From NCBI GenBank assembly GCA_964406375.1, contig CAYORM010000019.1, positions 1 to 51,585 of the forward strand: a stretch of 51,585 nt of DNA, read 5' to 3'. Under the pieces are notes generated by a model. It had not been told where the DNA came from. It searched no databases and saw nothing but the letters and a program-made list of their open reading frames with translations. This DNA is from CAYORM01 sp964406375 (GTDB lineage Bacteria; Pseudomonadota; Alphaproteobacteria; DSM-16000; Inquilinaceae). Positions 1 through 7,112 of the stretch are shown in pieces (position 1 is the stretch's first letter; each line of letters opens with the position of its first letter). A program made the translations under genes and the position numbers.

Positions 1-43
1 CGAGGGATGGCCGCGCGCATCCGACCAACGGTCTCCCCCCAAC

Positions 44-382
44 ATGCAAACCGTGCTGACCACCGTTCTGCTGCTGCTCGCGGCAAACGTTTTCATGACC
101 TTCGCCTGGTACGGCCATCTGAAATTCACCACGGCACCGCTATGGGTGGCGGTGATGGCGAGCTGGGGCATCGCCTTCTTCGAATACTGGCTGCAGGTGC
201 CGGCCAACCGGATCGGCTACGGCACGATGACGGCCGCGCAGTTGAAGATCCTGCAGGAGGTGATCACCCTCACGGTCTTCGCGGCGTTCTCGGTGCTATG
301 GTTGGGCGAGGCGATTCGCTGGAACTATCTCGCCGCCTTCGCCTGCCTCATTCTCGCCGTCGTGTTCATCTTCTTTTTCTAG
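44..382 (+). CDS. DMT-like small membrane protein, DUF486 family
   Basis: A 112-residue, almost entirely hydrophobic protein with about four membrane segments. The signatures WYGHLK near the first segment, SWGIAFFEYWLQVPANRIG in the middle and LKILQEVITL after it are typical of the DUF486 family, which belongs to the drug/metabolite transporter superfamily. The length is normal for the family. The substrate is unknown. The ATG has no clear Shine-Dalgarno sequence. The ghrA-like gene begins 5 nt after the stop, so the two are probably co-transcribed. The first 43 bases of the window hold nothing recognisable. Confidence 0.87.
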   Translation: MQTVLTTVLLLLAANVFMTFAWYGHLKFTTAPLWVAVMASWGIAFFEYWLQVPANRIGYGTMTAAQLKILQEVITLTVFAAFSVLWLGEAIRWNYLAAFACLILAVVFIFFF

Positions 383-387
383 CCAGC

Positions 388-1320
388 ATGCCCACAGCCC
401 TCTTCCTGTCGACGACCGACGATCCCTCCGCCTGGTTGCCGACCCTCGCTGCCGCCAAGCCCGACCTCGAGGTCCGCGTCTGGCCGCATCTCGGTGATCC
501 TTCCGAGATCGATTACGCGATCGTCTGGAAGCCGCCGCCGGGCGTGCTCAGGACGCTGCCATCGCTCAAGGTGATCTTCTCGCTCGGTGCCGGCGTCGAT
601 GCGCTGCTGCAGGACCCGACCCTGCCGCGCCACATCCCGCTCGTGCGCATGGTCGATATCTCGCTGACCGAGGGCATGATCGAATACGTGCTGTGGCAGG
701 TGCTCGACATCCACCGGCGCGGCCGGGTCTACCGCGCCCAGCAGGCGCGGGCCGAGTGGCGCGACCATCCTCAACCGCTCGCGCGTGACACCGCGGTCGG
801 CGTGATGGGCGCCGGCGTGCTAGGCACGGCCTGCGCCCGCGCGCTCGCCGCGCTCGGCTTCCGGGTCGCCACCTGGAGCCGGACCGCCAAGACCATCGAG
901 AAGGTGGAGAGCTTCGCCGGCACCGACGCCCTGCCCGCCTTCCTCGCGCGCAGCCCGATCCTTGTCTGCCTGCTGCCGCTGACGGCAGAGACGCGCGGCA
1001 TCCTCAACGCCAGGCTGTTCTCGGCCCTGCCGCGCGGGGCGGCCGTGATCTCGGCCGGGCGTGGCGGCCATCTGGTCGAGGCCGACCTGCTCGCGGCACT
1101 CGCCGACGGCCGGATTGCCACCGCCGTGCTCGACGTGTTCGGGCAGGAGCCGCTCCCGCCCGAACACCCGTTCTGGCGGCACCCGGCGATCACCGTCACC
1201 CCGCATGTCGCGGCCGGCAACAACGCCGAATATGGCGCACGCCGGCTGGCCCTGCAGATGGGACGGTTCGAGGCGGGCGAGCCGATGGAGGATGTCGTCG
1301 ACCACGGCCGCGGCTATTGA
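388..1320 (+). CDS. ghrA: Glyoxylate/hydroxypyruvate reductase A (D-2-hydroxyacid dehydrogenase)
   Basis: Predicted cytoplasmic NAD(P)H-dependent reductase of glyoxylate or hydroxypyruvate, 310 residues. The Rossmann motif GAGVLG is at residues 141-146. The catalytic triad of the D-2-hydroxyacid dehydrogenase family is present: Arg225 (SAGRGG), Glu254 (GQEPLP) and His273 (TPHVAAG). Length and motif spacing fit the GhrA branch rather than the longer SerA branch. The frame stays open upstream to position 7, but the ATG at 388 begins a typical GhrA N-terminus (MPTALFLSTTDD) and lies just after the DUF486 stop. The exact substrate preference cannot be read from sequence. Confidence 0.92.
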   Translation: MPTALFLSTTDDPSAWLPTLAAAKPDLEVRVWPHLGDPSEIDYAIVWKPPPGVLRTLPSLKVIFSLGAGVDALLQDPTLPRHIPLVRMVDISLTEGMIEYVLWQVLDIHRRGRVYRAQQARAEWRDHPQPLARDTAVGVMGAGVLGTACARALAALGFRVATWSRTAKTIEKVESFAGTDALPAFLARSPILVCLLPLTAETRGILNARLFSALPRGAAVISAGRGGHLVEADLLAALADGRIATAVLDVFGQEPLPPEHPFWRHPAITVTPHVAAGNNAEYGARRLALQMGRFEAGEPMEDVVDHGRGY

Positions 1321-1347
1321 GACGGGCGGCCCGGCGGGACGCAGCAC

Positions 1348-2046
1348 TCAGTCGAGCGCGTCGATCACGATCCGGTCACCGCAATCCCGGAAGCGGATCT
1401 CGCCGGGTCTGAGATCGCGATCGAGATCGAGCGGAGCCTCGCCCCGACGGGTGAGCTGCAGCAGCAGCGCCGCGAGCATGCCGTCCTCGCATTCGACCGT
1501 CAGCCGCACCGCACCGAAATCGGGCGCAAGGATCGCTTCGACCTCGGCCCGGCTCAGCGTCTCGCCCTGGCGTGCGGCCAGCGCGGCCACCGCGGGGCGT
1601 TCCCACACCTGGTGCATCAGCGCGACGGATTCGCGGTAATAGGCCTCGGCCGTGTCATGCGAGCAGGTGCCGTGCTTGAACCATTCATGTCGGTCGAGAT
1701 GTGATCCGACCCCCGGCATGACGGCCCGGAGCGCGTCGGCGAGCGCCGGATCCAGTCCGAGGTCGGGATAGGCCGCCCAATCCGCCGGCGGCGTCGCCAT
1801 GCCGTCCGGCAGCGCGCAGTATTCGGTGCCGCGCGGCTGGATCCACAGCCCGTGCAGCGCGATCAACCGAACCGCCGGGTCGCTCGGCGCCAGCGTCTCG
1901 CATTCGGGCCGGTCCGGCTTCCGTTCGCAGAAGGCAGGCTGTGCGCTGAGCGCGAGCACGTAATGGCCGGGCGCCTGCCCCGCCGCCGGGACCGCTAGAA
2001 GGAGTGCCGCGAACGGCAAGGACAGGCACCATGCGCGATGCGTCAT
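1348..2046 (-). CDS. Secreted ribonuclease T2 family protein
   Basis: A 232-residue protein that starts with a cleavable signal peptide (hydrophobic residues 8-22, AAG cleavage region), so it should act in the periplasm. Both catalytic blocks of RNase T2 are visible: HGLWIQ (His65) and HEWFKHGTCSH (His120, Glu121, His125). The enzyme cleaves single-stranded RNA through a 2',3'-cyclic phosphate. The open frame extends 12 codons further upstream, but the ATG at 2046 gives a clean signal peptide. It converges on ghrA with a 27-nt gap. It lies 75 nt downstream of the NlpC/P60 gene and may be read through from that operon. Confidence 0.9.
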   Translation of the reverse strand: MTHRAWCLSLPFAALLLAVPAAGQAPGHYVLALSAQPAFCERKPDRPECETLAPSDPAVRLIALHGLWIQPRGTEYCALPDGMATPPADWAAYPDLGLDPALADALRAVMPGVGSHLDRHEWFKHGTCSHDTAEAYYRESVALMHQVWERPAVAALAARQGETLSRAEVEAILAPDFGAVRLTVECEDGMLAALLLQLTRRGEAPLDLDRDLRPGEIRFRDCGDRIVIDALD

Positions 2047-2121
2047 GGCGCCTGCATAGCTGATTCTGCCGGGCTGACCCATTGCTTCGGCTCCCGCAGC
2101 TGACGGGTCGCCCGCGACAGA

Positions 2122-3006
2122 TCAACGTCCCTCGTCGTCCCCGACCCGAACGAGCCGACGCTGCACCGTCACGCCGCGACCGCCCGCCGCCCGGCTGCGC
2201 GCCGCCACCGTCTCGATCGGCTCCACCCGCACGCGATGCCCGGCCGCCGTCGCATGCACGATGCGTTCGGCGTCGAGCGCGATCCCGACATGGCCGGGAA
2301 AGAAGATCAGGTCACCTCGCTCCGGTCGGGATCCCTCGGGCAGGGCCCGCCCGGCAAGGCGCGCCTGCCGGCGGGTGTCGCGATCGATCCGCCAGCCGGC
2401 CGCTGCCGCCGCGATCTGCGCGAGGCCGGAGCAGTCGAGCCCCAGGCTCGACCGCCCGCCCCAGAGATAGGGCACCTCGAGAAAGCGCAGCGCCGTTGCC
2501 GCGAGATCGGGCTCGAGCGGACCCTCGATCGGCCCCAGCGCCGATTCGGCCACCCAGCCGACGGGTTCGTCCTGCGCGGCGATGCGGACATAGCCCGGCA
2601 CCGCCTCGACCGCCCGCACCGGCGTCAGGAAACTGAGCGCCATGAGCGGCGGCGCCTTCAGGTCGGGCCGCGGCCAAACGAGGGTGCGCAGCGCCGTGAC
2701 CCGCCGGTCCGGGCGCGGCAGACCGGGGGCGAGACCCGCAAGCGGGGCCCAGCCGACATAATCGTCGACCGCCATCTGCCCCCAGGCCCAGCCTTCGCGG
2801 ATCTCGTAGACGGTGAAGGCCTCGCCGAAGAGAAGTTCGGTTGTGGCGGACGCAGTGGCATCGGGCGCGCCGCGCAGCGGCACGGTGGCGGCGACCGCGT
2901 GATAGGGCTTGCCCTCGACATGGCGCGCGGCGGGCCAGCGGTCGGCCAGCGATGCTGCGGCGAGATCCGGCCGCCAGGGCATGACCGTCGTGTCGAGACC
3001 GGTCAT
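2122..3006 (-). CDS. NlpC/P60 family cysteine peptidase with SH3-like domains
   Basis: A 294-residue protein. The N-terminal half has SH3-like repeats (GEAFTVYEIREGWAWGQMAVDDYVGW, about residues 60-90, and a second around 110-160). The C-terminal half is an NlpC/P60 peptidase with Cys192 (LDCSG), His239 (FFPGHVGIALD) and His251 as the likely triad. Relatives cleave the gamma-D-glutamyl-diamino acid bond of murein peptides. No signal peptide is seen, so a cytoplasmic role in peptide recycling is plausible. The ATG overlaps the stop of the upstream aminopeptidase gene as ATGA, which fixes the start and implies translational coupling. The open frame upstream of it is a shadow of that gene. Confidence 0.9.
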   Translation of the reverse strand: MTGLDTTVMPWRPDLAAASLADRWPAARHVEGKPYHAVAATVPLRGAPDATASATTELLFGEAFTVYEIREGWAWGQMAVDDYVGWAPLAGLAPGLPRPDRRVTALRTLVWPRPDLKAPPLMALSFLTPVRAVEAVPGYVRIAAQDEPVGWVAESALGPIEGPLEPDLAATALRFLEVPYLWGGRSSLGLDCSGLAQIAAAAAGWRIDRDTRRQARLAGRALPEGSRPERGDLIFFPGHVGIALDAERIVHATAAGHRVRVEPIETVAARSRAAGGRGVTVQRRLVRVGDDEGR

Positions 3007-4409
3007 CGGCCGAAACGGTCCTCGATCAGTGCGGCGACCGCCCGCATCGCCATCGCTTCGCCGCCCTTCGGCCGGCCGGGGCGGTTGCTGCCGTTCCACG
3101 CATAGAGATCGAGATGGACCCAGGGCACGCCCGGCTCGACGAAATGCTCGAGGAAGAGCGCGGCGGTGATGGCGCCGGCGAACGGTCCATCGGAGGTCGA
3201 GGAGAGGTCGGCGACGCTCGATTCGAGAAGCCGCCCATAGGGGCGCCACAGCGGCAGGCGCCAGACCGGATCGGCGACCCGAGCGCCGGCATCGGCGAGC
3301 GCCGCGGCGATCTCGTCATCATTGCAGAACATTGCGGGCAGGTCGGGGCCGAGCGCGACCCGGGCGGCACCGGTCAGCGTCGCGAAGTCGACGAGCAGCG
3401 CCGGTCTCTCGTCACAGGCATCGGCGAGTGCATCGGCGAGCACCAGCCGTCCCTCGGCGTCGGTATTGCCGATCTCGACCGTCAGCCCCTTGCGCGAGCG
3501 GTAGACGTCGAGCGGGCGGAAGGCGGCGCCGGAGACCGCGTTCTCGACGGCCGGGATCAGCACCCGCAGCCGGACGCGCAGCCCGGCGGCCATCACCATG
3601 TGGGCGGCGCCGAGTGCATGGGCGGCGCCGCCCATGTCCTTCTTCATCAACAGCATCGCCGAGGACGGCTTGAGGTCGAGCCCGCCGGTGTCAAAGCACA
3701 CCCCCTTGCCGACCAGCGTCACCCTCGGCGCATCGGGATCACCCCAGCGCAGATCGATGAGACAGGGCGGCCGGGCCGAGGCACGGCCGACGGCATGGAT
3801 CAGCGGATAACCCCCTGCCAGCGTATCACCCTCGATGACCGTGCAATCGGCGCCGAAGGTCGCCGCCAGCGCACGCGCCGCCGCCGCGAGCTCGGCCGGC
3901 CCCATGGCGTTGGCGGGTGTGGTCACGAGCGTGCGGACGAGCGCCGTGGCCGCCGCCGCACGCTCGATCCGCGGGCGATCGACGGTGGCGGGCCAAGCGA
4001 GCCGCGCCCGCGGCGCCTCCACCGCCTTGAAGCCGTCATAGCGCCAGGCGCCGAGCGCCCAGCCGAGGGTCAGCCGTTCCGCCAGGTCAGCCGGCACGTC
4101 GGCGGGGAGTGCGTAATCCCCGGCCGGCAGGGCGTGGGGCAGCGCGCCGAAGACGAAGGGATCGGGATCGGCGCCGGTGCCGACGAGCACCGCGGCGGGT
4201 GCACCGGACGGCCCGGCAATCGCCGCGAGTTGGCCCGCCTTGCCGGCGAAGCCCAGCGCCTCGGCCCAGCGCCGCCGCTCTGGCGGCGCATCCGCCGACC
4301 AGCGGCGGAACGCGTCCGGTGACAGGGGCAGCAGTTCGGCCGCAACGGTGTCGGGAGAAGGATCTGTCAGCACGGTCACTCGTTTCACGATCGACGGCGA
4401 AGGGCGCAC
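3003..4409 (-). CDS. Leucyl aminopeptidase family protein (peptidase M17)
   Basis: A cytoplasmic metallo-aminopeptidase of 468 residues in the M17 family. Metal and catalytic residues are in place: Lys235 and Asp240 (GKGVCFDTGG), Asp258 (KKDMGGAA), Asp317 and Glu319 with Arg321 (NTDAEGRLVLADAL). The N-terminal domain is short, as in the common proteobacterial M17 subgroup. The start is uncertain: the coordinate used is a GTG, and GTG codons at 4388, 4379 and 4373 are also in frame, with no convincing ribosome-binding site for any. The stop overlaps the start of the NlpC/P60 gene, suggesting the two act together on peptides. Confidence 0.93.
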   Translation of the reverse strand: MRPSPSIVKRVTVLTDPSPDTVAAELLPLSPDAFRRWSADAPPERRRWAEALGFAGKAGQLAAIAGPSGAPAAVLVGTGADPDPFVFGALPHALPAGDYALPADVPADLAERLTLGWALGAWRYDGFKAVEAPRARLAWPATVDRPRIERAAAATALVRTLVTTPANAMGPAELAAAARALAATFGADCTVIEGDTLAGGYPLIHAVGRASARPPCLIDLRWGDPDAPRVTLVGKGVCFDTGGLDLKPSSAMLLMKKDMGGAAHALGAAHMVMAAGLRVRLRVLIPAVENAVSGAAFRPLDVYRSRKGLTVEIGNTDAEGRLVLADALADACDERPALLVDFATLTGAARVALGPDLPAMFCNDDEIAAALADAGARVADPVWRLPLWRPYGRLLESSVADLSSTSDGPFAGAITAALFLEHFVEPGVPWVHLDLYAWNGSNRPGRPKGGEAMAMRAVAALIEDRFGR

Positions 4410-4445
4410 GATGCGCCCGCATCGCCGATCCTGCCAAGCTGTGGC

Positions 4446-5552
4446 CTAGCCGTCCGCGGCCGGCGCACCGGCATCTTCGGGTTCGGCCGGCTCGGGCGCC
4501 GGTTCGGGGCCTGGCGCGCGCTCGGCCGGCGGCCGCCGCGACAGCGCCCGTTCGGCATACCAGCGCGCCGCTCCGGCATGCAGCGGGATCGCGAGGCCGT
4601 CGAGGGCGGAGTCCTCGACGATCTCCGCGCCGCGCGGATGGCCGGTGCGCAGCAGCTCGCCGGTCGCCGGCTCCCACAACGCCCGGGTGATCTCATAGAC
4701 CGTGTCCGCGTCGACGGCGCTGGAGACGAGCAGCAAGGCCCCGACCGCCAGCGTCGGCACCGCCTCGAGGTCGGGATAGGCGGCCTCCGGGATCATCCGG
4801 CGGGTGAAGAAGGGCGAGGTGGCAACGAGGGCCTCCGCCTCCTCCCCGTCGATCGGGACGAAGCGGATCGGCCGCCGCCGCGCGAGATCGGCGATGATCA
4901 CGACGGGTGGGCCGCCGACCATCAGCAGCGCGTCGATCTCGTCACGGGCCAGCCGGTCGGCCGCCACCTCCGTCGTGTCCGACAGCGCCACGATGTCGGC
5001 GGTGGTCAGGCCATAGGCCGCCAGGATGCGCTCAGCATCGAAACGGGTTCCCGATCCCTCGGGACCGATCGCGACCCGCTTGCCGAACAGGTCCGGGATC
5101 GTCCGCACCGGCCCGTCCGCGGCGGCGCAGACATGGACATATTCGTCATAGAGATGCGCGATCGCGCGCAGCTCCGGGATCGCGCCGGATTCGGCGAACT
5201 GGTTGGTGCCGGTATAGGCGGCATAGGCAACATCGGCCTGTGCGAGGCCAGCCTCGAGCATGCCGCGGCCGATCTGCAGGACATTGTCGACAGAACCCTC
5301 GCTCGCCTGGGCGACGGCGATCAGGCCCGGCACGCCGCAGCTTCCGCCGGGCGCCCCGCAATCCGGCAACCCCGGCGGGCCGGAGATGGCGCCGGCGAGG
5401 ATGCCGCCGATCGGGAAATAGGTACCACCGGTCGTCCCGGTGCCGATCCGGAAGAACCGGACATGCTCCTGCGCGCCGGCGATGCGGGCGAGCCCACAGG
5501 CGCCGACGGCGCCACCGGCGAGGGAGAGGAGGAGCTGTCGGCGGGTGGGCAT
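4446..5552 (-). CDS. TAXI family TRAP-type solute-binding protein
   Basis: A 368-residue secreted protein. Residues 1-28 look like a signal peptide with a twin-arginine-like start (PTRRQLLLSLAGG). The mature protein has TAXI-family features: RIGTGTTGGTYFPIGG at the start, a Tyr-Thr-Gly-Thr-Asn ligand-loop segment, and FGKRVAIGPEGSGTRFDAERIL in the middle. Such proteins bind small acids or amino acids for tripartite transporters. The C-terminus is an unusual Pro/Glu/Ala-rich tail of about 30 residues. No TRAP membrane subunit is in the window; the gene instead follows an MFS gene by 12 nt and precedes the M17 gene by 36 nt. Confidence 0.88.
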   Translation of the reverse strand: MPTRRQLLLSLAGGAVGACGLARIAGAQEHVRFFRIGTGTTGGTYFPIGGILAGAISGPPGLPDCGAPGGSCGVPGLIAVAQASEGSVDNVLQIGRGMLEAGLAQADVAYAAYTGTNQFAESGAIPELRAIAHLYDEYVHVCAAADGPVRTIPDLFGKRVAIGPEGSGTRFDAERILAAYGLTTADIVALSDTTEVAADRLARDEIDALLMVGGPPVVIIADLARRRPIRFVPIDGEEAEALVATSPFFTRRMIPEAAYPDLEAVPTLAVGALLLVSSAVDADTVYEITRALWEPATGELLRTGHPRGAEIVEDSALDGLAIPLHAGAARWYAERALSRRPPAERAPGPEPAPEPAEPEDAGAPAADG

Positions 5553-5564
5553 GGCGGGCTCTGC

Positions 5565-6902
5565 TCAGACGGCTGGGTCGGTCGACGGCTCGTCGGCCGG
5601 CGCACGCGGATCGAGTTCTGCAACGACGGGCGAGGTGGTGGTCGGCACCGCGACGAAGCTCCCCTGCTCCTCCTTCGGCCGCGCCACGCGGCGCGTCATG
5701 CGATAGGCGGCGAAGGCGGCGAGGACGGCGGAGACGACGGCGATCCACAGAAAGAGGCCCCAGGCACCGACGGTCGACATGATGGTCGAGGCCGCGATCG
5801 GGCCGAGGATCGCGCCGATGCCGAACCACATCAGCAGCGCCGCCGCCGCCGGCACGAGCTGGTCGGAGCTCATGAAGTCGTTCGCATGGCTGAGGCTGAG
5901 CGGGTAGAGCGTCGCCGACAACCCGCCGAACAGGGCCAGCAGCGGCAGCAGCGCCCAGCTCGAGACGCCGCCGAGCGCAGCCAGCAGCAGGCCGACCACC
6001 GTCATCGTGATCGTCAGGCCGAGGATCACCTGGCGCCTGTCGAACCGGTCGGAGAGACGCCCGATCGGCGCCTGCAGGACGAAGCCCGAGAGGATGGTGA
6101 TCGTCATCACCGTGGCGACGGCATTCGCCCCGTCGAGCGTCTGCTGGGCGTAGACCGGCCCGAGCGCGGAGAAGGCGCCGTTGACGAGGCCGACCACGAA
6201 GCAGCCGGCGACGCCCAGCGGCGAGATGCCGATCAGCACCCTCAGCGGCAGCCGGCGGATGCTGATCACCTGCGGCGTGACGACCGGGGCAAGGGCGAGC
6301 GGCACGAGCGACAGCGAGATCAGGATGGCGACGATCGAGAAGAGCATGAAGCCCGCGGGATCGACCACCACGATCAGCATCTGTGACAGGCCCGACGCGC
6401 AATAATTGACGGCCATGTAGACCGACATCACGCGTCCGCGCATCGCATTCGGTGCCTGGGCGTTCAGCCAGCTCTCGATCACCGTATACATCACCGCGAT
6501 CGAGAAGCCGGCGACGATGCGCAGCGCCGACCACAGGATGGGATCGACCGCGAAGGCGTGGATCAGCGGCGTCGCCGCGCCGAGGGCCGCGAAGGCGGCG
6601 AAGGTGCGGATATGGCCTACCGACCGCACGATCGAGGGACAGACCAGCGTGCCGACGACGAAGCCGACGGAATAGAAGGCGAGCACGACGCCGATGATCG
6701 AGACGTCAATCGCCTCGATATTCATCCGCACGGCAAGCAACGTGCCGAACAGGCCGTTGCCGAGGATCAGGATGCCGGTGGTGGCGAGCAGCGGCGTCAG
6801 CGCGCCGAGGACCGGCAGGAGCGGGAGCGGCCTGGCGCGTGCGGCGATGATCGGCCCGGCGGCATTCCCGGTCGGCGGGCCGCTCTCGGTCGGTTGCGTC
6901 AT
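5565..6902 (-). CDS. MFS transporter, YcaD-like
   Basis: A 445-residue inner-membrane protein with about 12 hydrophobic segments in two halves. The first half contains the conserved loop LVCPSIVRSVGHIRTFAAFAA and an ESWLNAQAPNAMRGRVMSVYM block, which is characteristic of the YcaD-type major facilitator subgroup. The second half has the matching loop GRLSDRFDRRQVILG. The substrate is unknown. The C-terminal tail of about 45 residues is soluble and Pro/Thr-rich. It is the first gene of a leftward run (MFS, TAXI protein, M17 peptidase, NlpC/P60), preceded by a purine-rich GGGAAGGGCAGGGA stretch. The 210 bases between it and the SleB-like gene show no gene. Confidence 0.88.
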   Translation of the reverse strand: MTQPTESGPPTGNAAGPIIAARARPLPLLPVLGALTPLLATTGILILGNGLFGTLLAVRMNIEAIDVSIIGVVLAFYSVGFVVGTLVCPSIVRSVGHIRTFAAFAALGAATPLIHAFAVDPILWSALRIVAGFSIAVMYTVIESWLNAQAPNAMRGRVMSVYMAVNYCASGLSQMLIVVVDPAGFMLFSIVAILISLSLVPLALAPVVTPQVISIRRLPLRVLIGISPLGVAGCFVVGLVNGAFSALGPVYAQQTLDGANAVATVMTITILSGFVLQAPIGRLSDRFDRRQVILGLTITMTVVGLLLAALGGVSSWALLPLLALFGGLSATLYPLSLSHANDFMSSDQLVPAAAALLMWFGIGAILGPIAASTIMSTVGAWGLFLWIAVVSAVLAAFAAYRMTRRVARPKEEQGSFVAVPTTTSPVVAELDPRAPADEPSTDPAV

Positions 6903-7112
6903 GCGCGGTCCCTGCCCTTCCCTCTCCGCTTCCCACCCTTCATGCGCCTCGCCGCCAGGCGACGGCCTCCCGGCACCTCCACCGGGACGGGCGGCCCATA
7001 GGGACGCAGGCTTTCGGCCGCGAGGAGGACGAAGCGCGGCGTTTTCGCGGCGGATACCTGGAAAAGATGCCCGCCGCCGGCCCCGGTGAGGGACCGCGCC
7101 GGAGGCCTTCCC

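Noticed and set aside
7..387. N-terminal extension of the ghrA frame
   Set aside because: The extension is Arg/His-rich, overlaps the DUF486 gene in another frame and is unlike any reductase N-terminus.
4446..6902. A complete TRAP transporter
   Set aside because: The neighbouring membrane protein is a 12-segment major facilitator, not a TRAP DctQ/DctM-type subunit.
6903..7112. Small gene or RNA between the MFS and SleB-like genes
   Set aside because: No frame with a start signal and no convincing structured RNA; only GC-rich partial repeats were seen.
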